A stretch of DNA of 64,000 nt from Corynebacterium mastitidis DSM 44356. GTDB taxonomy: Bacteria > Actinomycetota > Actinomycetes > Mycobacteriales > Mycobacteriaceae. The position numbers and the translations under genes were made by a program. Shown here piece by piece: positions 1 to 6,030 of this stretch. The notes below the pieces were generated by a model that was not told where the DNA came from, searched no databases, and worked only from the letters and a program-made list of their open reading frames with translations. Numbering within the stretch: position 1 is the first letter of the stretch; each line of letters begins with the position of its first letter. Location: positions 1 to 64,000 of the forward strand of contig NZ_AQXB01000009.1 in NCBI RefSeq assembly GCF_000375365.1, written 5' to 3'.

Positions 1-440
1 ACCTCGCCCACGCCATAAGGCGAGAGCGTGACCGAGGCCGTGGACGCCGGGGCGATCGTAGAAAACGTGGAGGTGGACTTCTCGCCGTTGTGATCCACGG
101 CCTCGACCGTGTAGGTCCGCGCGTAGCCGAGCACCTCCGTGGTGGTCCACTTCATGCCATCGGCGGACAGGGTGGCCTCGACCTCGCGGCCCTCTTCGTT
201 GGTCATGGTCACGCTCTCGAGGCCCTCGTCCTTGGACTCCACCGTCACCGGTGTGGTGGGATCGACCTCCTCGGACTCGTCGGCCACGGAGATGTACGGG
301 GCTTCTAGCGCCTCGTCCTCGGTGTCCTGAGTACTTTCCTGGGAGGCGCCCGGATTAATCGTGCACGCCGCAAGCCCGCCCCCAAGGGAGACCACCATCA
401 GCGCCGCGACTACAGCCCGACGCCCCGAACGCACCCGCAC
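1..440 (-). CDS. Secreted lipoprotein, N-terminal part of an L,D-transpeptidase-like protein (partial)
   Basis: The gene runs off the left edge; only its first 146 codons are visible. It starts with GTG at 440, with GGAGG nine bases upstream. The protein opens MRVRSGRR, then a hydrophobic stretch and a lipobox LAAC, so it should be a lipoprotein. After an acidic linker comes an immunoglobulin-like region (PYISVADESEEVDPTTPVTV and on to YARTYTVEAVDHNG). This resembles the N-terminal Ig-like domain of actinobacterial L,D-transpeptidases of the LppS/LdtMt2 type, which cross-link peptidoglycan. The catalytic YkuD domain would lie outside the window, so the family call rests on the N-terminus and on position beside tRNA-Lys. 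It is divergent from the tRNA gene. Confidence 0.75.
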   Translation of the reverse strand, partial: MRVRSGRRAVVAALMVVSLGGGLAACTINPGASQESTQDTEDEALEAPYISVADESEEVDPTTPVTVESKDEGLESVTMTNEEGREVEATLSADGMKWTTTEVLGYARTYTVEAVDHNGEKSTSTFSTIAPASTASVTLSPYGVGE

Positions 441-726
441 GAACAACCACCTCCACACACCACAACAACTGCTCCCAGCCACGCTAGTTTCCCATCGCGG
501 CCCGGCCCCACCCAAAAGGCGCCTTTGGCCAAACCTTTACCAAAGTGAGACACAACGGGCCCGCCGGATCGGCGGCTCGACCTCCCGTCTCCTTAGCTCA
601 TCGCCGGTGCGCCGTTTTCCGTTTCACCCCACCCCAAAATCCCCCATGACCTGCCGATTTTGCGCCCGCGCACGCAGGAAGTAAAGTAAACGGACGTCGC
701 CAGGGAGCACCTGGTCAGCACGGCAA

Positions 727-799
727 GCGCCATTAGCTCAATTGGTAGAGCAACTGACTCTTAATCAGTGGGTTCGGGGTTCGAGTCCCTGATGGCGCA
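727..799 (+). tRNA. tRNA-Lys (anticodon CTT), prophage integration target
   Basis: A complete cloverleaf can be drawn: acceptor GCGCCAT (727-733) pairs with ATGGCGC (792-798), discriminator A799, anticodon stem ACTGA/TCAGT with loop CTCTTAA and anticodon CTT at 760-762. The terminal CCA is not encoded; CCG follows. The prophage is integrated in the 3' half: from 766 on the sequence is identical to the copy at 17655. The gene stays intact because the attachment core restores its 3' end. Confidence 0.96.
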
Positions 800-1070
800 C
801 CGCTTCACCCCCACCGGGATTACCCCCGGTGGGGGTTTCGCCGTTTTCAAGCCACCTTTGGTCTACGCCAGTGGCGAGCGCAATCAATTTCAAGCTAGAC
901 CGCCGGGGGGTGGTCTTGCCCTGCTCAATCTGAGCCAATCCACTCCGGGCCATTCCAGTCTCATCCGCCAACCCCTGCTGCGTAAGACCCGCATACTCAC
1001 GCGCCTTACGCACGCGATCCGCGAGATCAAACTGAGGGATAACTCCAGCAAGATGAAGTGATGTAGTCAT
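765..1070 (-). CDS. Phage immunity repressor (XRE-type HTH), 3' end formed by attL
   Basis: 101 residues. Residues about 20-75 form a Cro/CI-type helix-turn-helix (LTQQGLADETGMARSGLAQI, then EQGKTTP). The start ATG at 1070 is preferred over upstream starts because TATTAT lies seven bases before it, which fits a leaderless transcript. The last quarter is encoded inside the attL core, antisense to tRNA-Lys, and ends RTH. The stop TGA at 767-765 uses host base T765. In the excised phage the frame would continue into 17654-17633 and add CLELIAA. This resembles the repressors of integration-dependent immunity phages such as mycobacteriophage BPs. HTH family is clear; the repressor role is inferred from position and the divergent promoter. 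Confidence 0.85.
   Translation of the reverse strand: MTTSLHLAGVIPQFDLADRVRKAREYAGLTQQGLADETGMARSGLAQIEQGKTTPRRSSLKLIALATGVDQRWLENGETPTGGNPGGGEAVRHQGLEPRTH
766..838 (+). other. attL core
   Basis: 73 bases identical to 17655-17727. The core begins in the 3' strand of the tRNA anticodon stem, covers the T arm and acceptor, and continues through the downstream terminator hairpin. The first mismatches outside the core are T765 against G17654 on the left and C839 against T17728 on the right. The T765/G17654 difference decides whether the repressor frame stops here. Confidence 0.95.
808..838 (+). terminator. Intrinsic terminator of tRNA-Lys, inside attL
   Basis: An 11-bp perfect stem, CCCCCACCGGG with CCCGGTGGGGG, loop ATTACC, followed by TTT. 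It lies within the attachment core, so an identical copy exists at attR. On the minus strand the hairpin is inside the repressor reading frame but has no U tract there. Confidence 0.8.
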
Positions 1071-1077
1071 GCGACCA

Positions 1078-1107
1078 ATAATAGCCATGACCTGCACGAG
1101 TATTCAA
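1078..1107 (-). promoter_or_regulatory. Predicted repressor promoter
   Basis: On the minus strand, TTGAAT (1107-1102), an 18-base spacer, and TATTAT (1083-1078). The start codon ATG is at 1070, seven bases after the -10 box, so the transcript is probably leaderless. The -35 box overlaps the left arm of the inverted repeat CAAATGAC/GTCATTTG. Confidence 0.65.
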
Positions 1108-1145
1108 ATGACCACACATAAGATAGTCATTTGTCCACTTATGGC

Positions 1146-1175
1146 TTGACGACCACGGGGGCGACGGTCTATAAC
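1146..1175 (+). promoter_or_regulatory. Predicted early rightward promoter
   Basis: TTGACG (1146-1151), an 18-base spacer, and TATAAC (1170-1175). The ATG of the next gene is at 1183, where transcription should begin, so this is again a likely leaderless start. It is divergent from the repressor promoter, as in lambdoid-style switches. Confidence 0.7.
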
Positions 1176-1182
1176 TAATCAT

Positions 1183-1365
1183 ATGACCACTACTGAACTG
1201 ATCGGCTCGGCGGAGGCCGGACGCCTCCTCGGCCTCAGCCGAAACGGGGTAAACCGGCGCGTCGAAAACGGCACCCTCACCCCCGCCGGGCGGATCGGTC
1301 GCCGTGGCATACACGTCTTTGATCGCGCTGAGATTGAGCGCCTAGCCGAGAGTGAGGCCAAATGA
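1183..1365 (+). CDS. Small MerR/excisionase-type DNA-binding protein
   Basis: 60 residues. The sequence AEAGRLLGLSRNGVNRRVEN followed by GTLTPAGRIGRRGIHVFDRA is the AlpA/MerR-like HTH fold seen in excisionases and small phage regulators. It is the first gene of the rightward transcript, divergent from the repressor, and its ATG coincides with the predicted transcription start. By position it may be the Cro-like regulator, the excisionase, or both. Its stop overlaps the next start (ATGA at 1362). Confidence 0.75.
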   Translation: MTTTELIGSAEAGRLLGLSRNGVNRRVENGTLTPAGRIGRRGIHVFDRAEIERLAESEAK

Positions 1366-1781
1366 CCGACCGCCAGAAGTGGGGAACCACCGAAAACTTC
1401 CACCTGCCCTACCCCGCCCCCGGCGCCCCCATCCACGAGGGCGCAGCCACCATCCAAGCCCTTGCCGAGGCCATAGACCACAGCCTCACCGACCTACTAG
1501 CCCGGATTGAGCGCTTGGAAAAGAAGGTCAAAGATCTAGAGAAGCGGGCCAAAGACACGGAGACAAAGGAACTCACTAACCGAATTAAAGCCGTATTCCA
1601 GAAAGAGGAAGACAATACGACCGGCAATCCGGTAGCGATCACCCTGAAAGTCACCAAGGACGGTGATCTTTCCATCACCGCCCCTGGCTACGAGGAAGAG
1701 CAAGCACTAGACATTCTCACCGATTCCCTGTTCAAGCACCGGCGAGAACTCAGCGTCAAGCGCCGCCTCCAAGGGGATTAA
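1362..1781 (+). CDS. Protein with tail-fibre-like N-terminus and coiled coil
   Basis: 139 residues. Residues about 13-40 (FHLPYPAPGAPIHEGAATIQ, then ALAEAID) closely resemble the N-terminus of the prophage's own tail fibre at 15518 ([20 protein letters not shown]). A strongly charged coiled coil follows at about 42-72, then a short mixed region. Such N-terminal segments usually anchor phage minor tail proteins. The gene lies in the immunity region, far from the tail genes in the prophage map and translationally coupled to the HTH gene. Function unknown; see findings. Confidence 0.65.
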   Translation: MTDRQKWGTTENFHLPYPAPGAPIHEGAATIQALAEAIDHSLTDLLARIERLEKKVKDLEKRAKDTETKELTNRIKAVFQKEEDNTTGNPVAITLKVTKDGDLSITAPGYEEEQALDILTDSLFKHRRELSVKRRLQGD

Positions 1782-1906
1782 TCCTCTTCCGAGAGAGCCT
1801 TGGAGACCCCTTCAGCGTCTCCCCAGCCCACATTCTTATCAACCTCATCCCAGGCAGGCTTTTCTGGAGTCTCCGCAGGATTAGGCCACTGTTTCTCATC
1901 ATTCAT
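1778..1906 (-). CDS. Small acidic protein, unknown function
   Basis: 42 residues, starting MNDEKQWPNPAETPEKPAWD and ending SEED. It has a strong ribosome binding site, AGGAGGTGAGAGGA, just upstream of the ATG at 1906. It is convergent with the preceding plus-strand gene and the two share four bases at their stops. It is the only minus-strand gene inside the prophage other than repressor and integrase. No family recognised. Confidence 0.6.
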   Translation of the reverse strand: MNDEKQWPNPAETPEKPAWDEVDKNVGWGDAEGVSKALSEED

Positions 1907-1953
1907 TCCTCTCACCTCCTTCCCTCTCTCCATCTGAAAGTGGATCTCGTCAC

Positions 1954-2073
1954 ATGCTTACTGGAACCATCATTGTGCCGATCATCGTCTCCATTGCGGT
2001 GTTCTCGCTGATCGCGGGGCTGCATGACGTGCCGCAGCACCGCACCCGCGCTGAGGAGGCTCACCGTGGATAG
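1954..2073 (+). CDS. Small single-pass membrane protein
   Basis: 39 residues. After MLTG comes one hydrophobic segment (TIIVPIIVSIAVFSLIAGL) and a charged tail, HRTRAEEAHRG. The stop overlaps the next start by eight bases, which supports a coupled phage operon. No strong ribosome binding site is visible. Function unknown. Confidence 0.45.
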   Translation: MLTGTIIVPIIVSIAVFSLIAGLHDVPQHRTRAEEAHRG

Positions 2074-2275
2074 CCAGCCTGCCGTCACCGAGATCGATGG
2101 CGTGCGCCTCGAAACGCTCATCGACCACCACCCCAGTAGGCGCTTCGTGCTTCGCATGGAGATCGACACGGAGTGCAACATAGCCGTGGCTCTGCCTGCG
2201 GCTGTGTCCATGCTCCGCGATGCCGCTACCGCTATGGAGACGCAGACCAATGAGTACCTGGCATTCCTCCGGTAG
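2066..2275 (+). CDS. Small phage protein, unknown function
   Basis: 69 residues from GTG at 2066, with GAGGAGG eight bases upstream; this start is preferred over an in-frame ATG at 2024 that has no such site. The protein is soluble and mildly acidic (TEIDGVRLETLIDHHPSRRF and on to ATAMETQTNEYLAFLR). It overlaps both neighbours. No family recognised. Confidence 0.55.
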   Translation: MDSQPAVTEIDGVRLETLIDHHPSRRFVLRMEIDTECNIAVALPAAVSMLRDAATAMETQTNEYLAFLR

Positions 2276-2450
2276 GCCGCCGCGCCCCAATGCTGGGCGC
2301 CTGCGGTGCGCGGTATGCGAGCGGGTCTTTGCCGCTGGTCGTGTCCCAGCCGCCGAAAAGGGAGGCCCGTACGACGGCGGCCTGGTGTGCCGGGACTGCC
2401 GAGAAGTGCTCTACCGACCCCGTGAGCCTGATACCCCCGCCTTGTTCTAG
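2250..2450 (+). CDS. Small zinc-ribbon-like protein
   Basis: 66 residues from ATG 2250, with GGAGA about ten bases upstream. Two cysteine pairs, CAVC near residue 20 and CRDC near residue 48, are spaced as in a zinc ribbon. It overlaps the preceding gene by 26 bases. Short zinc-ribbon proteins are common in actinophage early regions; no specific role can be given. Confidence 0.55.
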   Translation: MSTWHSSGRPPRPNAGRLRCAVCERVFAAGRVPAAEKGGPYDGGLVCRDCREVLYRPREPDTPALF

Positions 2451-2785
2451 CCACTCCATTTCCCGCGTGCGGGCGTGATCTGGTGGCCACCACAACCCAA
2501 TAACCAATCGATTTCTAACCCCTGTGCGATCGATATGGCAGCCCCTAATGGGTTCTAACCCGTGGTGGTCACCTGATGACGCTCGGACCATCCGATGTAC
2601 GTCACACAACACAATCCCCTTTTGGGCGGTTTTACTCGTGAGTCCCCGCCCCCGACCGTAAAGGACACCTTTCCTTCCAGACCACGCCGGTATCGAGCTT
2701 TCGATGCACTTCAAGCGGCCCGGATTGACCGGACTGGGCCCGCCCCGCCACCGCCTGGCCCGTGGTAGCAGGGCGCATACGTGAA

Positions 2786-2827
2786 AGCCGTGTGGGAAGC
2801 AGCCCACACGGCTATTAGCCGTGGGCT
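2786..2827 (+). promoter_or_regulatory. Alternative hairpins, possible attenuator
   Basis: AGCCGTGTGGG (2786-2796) pairs perfectly with CCCACACGGCT (2803-2813). The same downstream arm can instead pair, with a small bulge, with AGCCGTGGGCT (2817-2827), a near copy of the first arm. Mutually exclusive hairpins ahead of a terminator-like hairpin (2885-2900) suggest attenuation. Confidence 0.35.
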
Positions 2828-2884
2828 GACGACGGAAAGCGGAAAACTGGGAAACCGGCACTGGGGGGTCAGCAGGCAGGTAAT

Positions 2885-2903
2885 CCCCCCTTTAGGGGGG
2901 TTC
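2885..2903 (+). terminator. Terminator-like hairpin before the WhiB block
   Basis: CCCCCC (2885-2890), loop TTTA, GGGGGG (2895-2900), then TTC. The U tract is short, so termination may be partial. Confidence 0.45.
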
Positions 2904-2947
2904 CTATTGGCTACACCTATCACTCATCACACCTGGAGGTAACCATC

Positions 2948-3163
2948 ATGAACCAGCCTTTCTCCTCTCTAGATACTGCTCGTCATCGAACAGTAGTAGG
3001 ACGCACGTTCGACCCTGCACCAGGTAAGGATGAGTCCACTGTCCATCACGTCCTGGAGGCTGTCCTTGTCGTGGTGTTCTCGTTGGTGGCCGTGGCGGTG
3101 ATCCTGGGCCTCGGGGCGGCTGCTGTAGCGCTGCTCGTCGCGTTTATCGGGTCGGTGCTCTAA
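2948..3163 (+). CDS. Small membrane protein, unknown function
   Basis: 71 residues. The first 35 residues are polar; the rest is one long hydrophobic segment or hairpin (VLVVVFSLVAVAVILGLGAA and on to the end). The ribosome binding site TGGAGG lies upstream of the ATG. It ends two bases before the WhiB gene and is probably co-transcribed. It could be a membrane-acting moron or a lysis helper; nothing in the sequence decides. Confidence 0.55.
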   Translation: MNQPFSSLDTARHRTVVGRTFDPAPGKDESTVHHVLEAVLVVVFSLVAVAVILGLGAAAVALLVAFIGSVL

Positions 3164-3165
3164 AG

Positions 3166-3639
3166 ATGGTGGTGCCAGCGGATTATGTGGTGCCAGAGTG
3201 GCACGAGCGGGCCCTGTGCGCGCGGACAAAGCACCCTAAGCAATGGGACGAGCCGGGGCCAGGTAATGAGCCGCGCTGGGTGAAGCTGGTGCGGGCGGTG
3301 GAGCTGTGCCAGGACTGCCCGGTAGCGGCGCTGTGTGCAGCCGAGGGGCTGGCGCATAAGGACGTCGGAGTGATCCGGGGTGGGGTGATCCTGCCAGGCT
3401 CAGGCATGACGGGTAGTACGCGCCGATCAGTGCGTACAGCGCTACAGGCTGTGGCTGAGGGGGATAGCCCCGCGCAGGCGGCTCTGGACGTCTACGGGCG
3501 GTTGAAGGGCTATGAGAAGGCGAGGGAGGCCCTGGTGGCCCTGATAGGTAGGAGGGGGCCTAGTAGGGTCCCTGGGGGGTCACGGGGTCCCGGTGGGGGT
3601 AGGGGGCCGGGTAGGGCCGTGGGGGTGGCCGGTGGGTAG
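3166..3639 (+). CDS. Phage-encoded WhiB-family regulator
   Basis: 157 residues. The four conserved cysteines are present: one near residue 18, then CQDCPVAALC, followed by the GVIRGG turn. This is the [4Fe-4S] WhiB signature. WhiB proteins regulate transcription through the housekeeping sigma factor in actinobacteria, and several actinophages carry one (for example WhiBTM4, which interferes with host WhiB2). The C-terminus is long and unusually rich in Gly, Pro and Arg. It lies at the right end of the early region, just ahead of HNH and terminase, so it could control late genes or alter the host. Confidence 0.85.
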   Translation: MVVPADYVVPEWHERALCARTKHPKQWDEPGPGNEPRWVKLVRAVELCQDCPVAALCAAEGLAHKDVGVIRGGVILPGSGMTGSTRRSVRTALQAVAEGDSPAQAALDVYGRLKGYEKAREALVALIGRRGPSRVPGGSRGPGGGRGPGRAVGVAGG

Positions 3640-3901
3640 TAGGTGGGCTGGTCGTCGTGCCACAAGGCTGACTGCTGCCACGCTCGCGGCGCATGGCACT
3701 GTGTGCCATCTGTGCGGGTTGCCTGGCGCAACGACTGCCGATCACATTGTGCCGCGTGCTGCTGGTGGTGATGACTCGCTAGAGAATCTTCGACCTGCTC
3801 ACAGCAAATGTAATTCAGCTCGTGGTGACAAGTCATTGAGTGAATGGTTTGCTGTTCATCCTTTGCGTTCATCTCGTTGTGAACCATCACGTAAATGGTG
3901 A
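3632..3901 (+). CDS. HNH endonuclease
   Basis: 89 residues from GTG 3632, the start that gives the usual VGSRWAGRRATRL opening; an in-frame ATG at 3593 is less likely. Motifs: CHLCG, then TADHIVPRAAGGDDSLENLR, then HSKCNSARGD. That is a complete HNH fold with two CxxC-type zinc ligands. Placed directly before the terminase genes it is likely the HNH partner needed for cos cleavage in HK97-type phages. It overlaps the WhiB gene by eight bases. Confidence 0.88.
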   Translation: MGSRWAGRRATRLTAATLAAHGTVCHLCGLPGATTADHIVPRAAGGDDSLENLRPAHSKCNSARGDKSLSEWFAVHPLRSSRCEPSRKW

Positions 3902-4090
3902 TCGACGCGAGGAAAAGCGATGAGTTCGGTGAGAATGATCGATGTGAGGAGTCACGGCCGGGCCGGGTCGGTGTTTTTTAAAGGCCCAGGTCGCGGGAGC
4001 CCCCGCGCCAGCCCTGCTTTTTCTCCCCGGCGCAGCCCTAGGGGGTATCCCCTACCCCTCCCCCCCCCTTAATTTTGGAAGGAATGACCA
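3902..4090. other. Candidate cos region
   Basis: 190 bases without a gene between HNH and small terminase, the usual place of cos in such phages. It contains a GC hairpin CGCGGG-AGCC-CCCGCG (3992-4007), a run of eight T/A bases near 3975, a palindromic GGGGTATCCCC near 4040 and a C-rich run at 4063-4070. The cut site itself cannot be fixed from sequence. Confidence 0.4.
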
Positions 4091-4417
4091 ATGAATGAAG
4101 CGCTGTTTGAGATACGCCGCCCGACGGGCCGCCATGCCGAGATGCTGGAAAAGGCGATCACCGCCGCCCAGGAGCAGGGCCGCGTGGAGGCCATCGACGA
4201 GGGGCTGCTCTCCCTGGCGCGGGCGAACGCCGTGGCACTCGATGACGCCGAGGCCGACCGGAAGTACTACGCAATCTCCCAGCTCACCGCGCCGTACCGC
4301 GAGGTGCTGCAAGCCCTACGGATGACCCCCCTTGATCGTGAGAATGAGGCTAATGATGAACTCAACCGCGCCCTTGCTGAGCTGTCCGCGCCCACGGTTC
4401 GCAACTCCGCGTCCTAG
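4091..4417 (+). CDS. Terminase small subunit
   Basis: 108 residues, preceded by GGAAGGA. It is a helical, charged protein (RRPTGRHAEMLEKAITAAQE near the start, LTAPYREVLQALRM in the middle) of the size of actinophage TerS proteins. Position between HNH and large terminase supports the call. Its 3' end overlaps the start of the large subunit gene in another frame. Confidence 0.75.
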   Translation: MNEALFEIRRPTGRHAEMLEKAITAAQEQGRVEAIDEGLLSLARANAVALDDAEADRKYYAISQLTAPYREVLQALRMTPLDRENEANDELNRALAELSAPTVRNSAS

Positions 4418-5792
4418 CGGGGCGACGTATGGGCCTGCGATCTGCAAGATGATGGAGTACCTGGGTACTCCGGCGATGCCGTGGCAAGAGTGGGCCGCTG
4501 ATGTGATCGGGGAGGTCACCCCGGAGGGATTACCTCGCTGGCCGATGGTTGTAATCAGCGTGCCGCGCCAGTCCGGCAAGACCACGCTGTTGCTGGCAGC
4601 CTGCATCCACCGGATGATGACTGGGCGGCGCAAAAAGGTGTGGTCTACCGCCCAGACGGGGCAAAAGGCCCGGAAAAAGTGGCTAGAGCAGGTGGAGATC
4701 ATGGAATCGGAGGTGTTTCCGCTGCGCTCTCTGTTCAAGGCGAAGAAAGCCGCCGGATCGGAGCAGCTCACGTTCACTCGCCTGAATTCGACGTTCTCTC
4801 CGCACCCGCCCAATGAGGAGTCGCTGCATGGCGAGCAGTCCGACTTGAACTTCATCGACGAGGCGTGGGTGTTTGACGACGCCGAGGCCCAGGCGCTCAT
4901 GCAGGCCATCGTTCCGACCCAGACGACGCGCCGTGGTGCGCAGACCATCGTGGTATCGACGATGGGCACCGCGCGGAGTACCTGGTTCCACGGGCTCGTG
5001 GATAAGGCCAAGCAGCCTAGCTCTGGTATCGCACTGTTGGAGTGGGGTATTGATCCTGGTGATGATCCCACCGACCTCGGCTTGGTGGCCTCGCACCATC
5101 CCGCGTTTGGGCACACGATGGACATGGCCGCGTTGGAACGCGCTGCCAAGCAGCTCGTTCCAATGGAGTTTGCGCGTGCCTATGGGAATCTGCGCACGGG
5201 AGCGAGGGATCGTTTCATTCCGCTCACGGCGTGGCAGTCTGCGGAGTCCACGGTCCCGATCCCCGACACCTGCCTGGTGGTGTTCGGCGCGGCGGTGGAC
5301 TACCAGCGCACGGAGACCGCGATAGCCGCCTGCGCTGTGGTCGATGGAGTACCCACCATCGAAATGATCGACGTGCGCCCCGGCACCGGCTGGGCTACTG
5401 ATCGGCTCATTGAGCTGCGCGAACGCCACGACACCCCGCCGCCGGTGGTAGATCCGATCGGCCCCTCTGGGCCGCTGTTCGACCAGCTCAAGCAGCGGGG
5501 CCACGAGCCGCCTGCGTTTAATGTGCGCGCGCTGACGTCCTCGTGTGCGGACCTGCTGGATCGGATCACCCGCACCGATAGCGACGGGCTGGCAGCCCCG
5601 GAGGTGCGTATACGCCCGCACCAGGCGCTTGATCTGGCTGCTGAGCTGGCCGAGCAGCGGCGTGTGGGTGACGCCTGGGCCTGGGAGCGCCGCCGCGCGG
5701 CGGGCTCCATCGCTGCATTGGAGGCCGCCACCCTCGCGCTCTACGGCGCGCTGCACCGCCCCGCTCCCCCGATCAAGCCCTTCATCTACTAG
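4356..5792 (+). CDS. terL: Terminase large subunit
   Basis: About 478 residues. Walker A SVPRQSGKTT lies near residues 68-77 and Walker B with catalytic acid (LNFIDEA) near 164-170, followed by a C-terminal nuclease-like region with AVDYQRTETAIAA. This is the ATP-driven DNA packaging motor. The start is uncertain: TTG 4332 and ATG 4344, 4353 and 4356 are all in frame. I chose 4356 because GAGG lies six bases upstream. It overlaps the small subunit gene by about 60 bases. Confidence 0.92.
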   Translation: MNSTAPLLSCPRPRFATPRPSGATYGPAICKMMEYLGTPAMPWQEWAADVIGEVTPEGLPRWPMVVISVPRQSGKTTLLLAACIHRMMTGRRKKVWSTAQTGQKARKKWLEQVEIMESEVFPLRSLFKAKKAAGSEQLTFTRLNSTFSPHPPNEESLHGEQSDLNFIDEAWVFDDAEAQALMQAIVPTQTTRRGAQTIVVSTMGTARSTWFHGLVDKAKQPSSGIALLEWGIDPGDDPTDLGLVASHHPAFGHTMDMAALERAAKQLVPMEFARAYGNLRTGARDRFIPLTAWQSAESTVPIPDTCLVVFGAAVDYQRTETAIAACAVVDGVPTIEMIDVRPGTGWATDRLIELRERHDTPPPVVDPIGPSGPLFDQLKQRGHEPPAFNVRALTSSCADLLDRITRTDSDGLAAPEVRIRPHQALDLAAELAEQRRVGDAWAWERRRAAGSIAALEAATLALYGALHRPAPPIKPFIY

Positions 5793-5800
5793 GAGAAACC

Positions 5801-6022
5801 GTGTCCTACCTGCGTATTGACCGCTCGGTGCTGTCCGTGGTGGCGATCTGCGATGAGTGCGGATGGCGCGCTACCCGCCATACCCCGGCAGCGGCGTGGA
5901 CGGCGTGCGCACTGCACGCCAAGGCCGCCCATAATGACGCTGCGGCGGTGGGCACCGCGCGCACAGCGGCGCGGATGGCAAAGCAACGCTTATTCGAGAA
6001 GCGTGACGGCCTCTCCGCCTAA
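5801..6022 (+). CDS. Small cysteine-containing phage protein
   Basis: 73 residues from GTG 5801, with AGGAGA upstream. A possible zinc-binding set is CDEC near residue 18, then a Cys and two His (TACALHAKAAH). It lies between terminase and portal, a position where many actinophages have a short unnamed gene. Function unknown. Confidence 0.6.
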   Translation: MSYLRIDRSVLSVVAICDECGWRATRHTPAAAWTACALHAKAAHNDAAAVGTARTAARMAKQRLFEKRDGLSA

Positions 6023-6030
6023 TAGGCGGT

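Larger units (their letters stand above)
1066..1187. promoter_or_regulatory. Operator array between repressor and HTH gene
   Basis: Half-sites GTCAT/ATGAC recur at 1066, 1087, 1108, 1126 and 1183. The first three are exactly 21 bases apart. CAAATGAC (1105-1112) and GTCATTTG (1126-1133) form an 8-bp inverted repeat. They overlap the start of the repressor transcript, its -35 box, and the start of the rightward transcript. Repressor binding here is an inference. Confidence 0.5.
2451..2947. other. Non-coding phage region with hairpins
   Basis: About 500 bases without a convincing gene. It contains a long-range inverted repeat (GGTGGCCACCAC near 2483 and GTGGTGGTCACC near 2561), two copies of TTCTAACCC (near 2512 and 2552), a strong hairpin at 2786-2813 that can re-pair with 2817-2827, and a terminator-like hairpin at 2885-2900. 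It separates the early genes from the WhiB-HNH-terminase block. It could hold a regulatory leader or a replication origin; neither is shown. Confidence 0.5.

Noticed and set aside
1071-1097. Upstream start for the repressor, giving 110 residues
   Set aside because: The first nine extra codons overlap the predicted -10 box; ATG 1070 fits a leaderless transcript and the usual repressor length.
1912-2861. Minus-strand open frames of about 100-210 codons in the early phage region
   Set aside because: No ribosome binding site and unnatural composition; three small plus-strand genes with start signals and overlaps explain the segment better.
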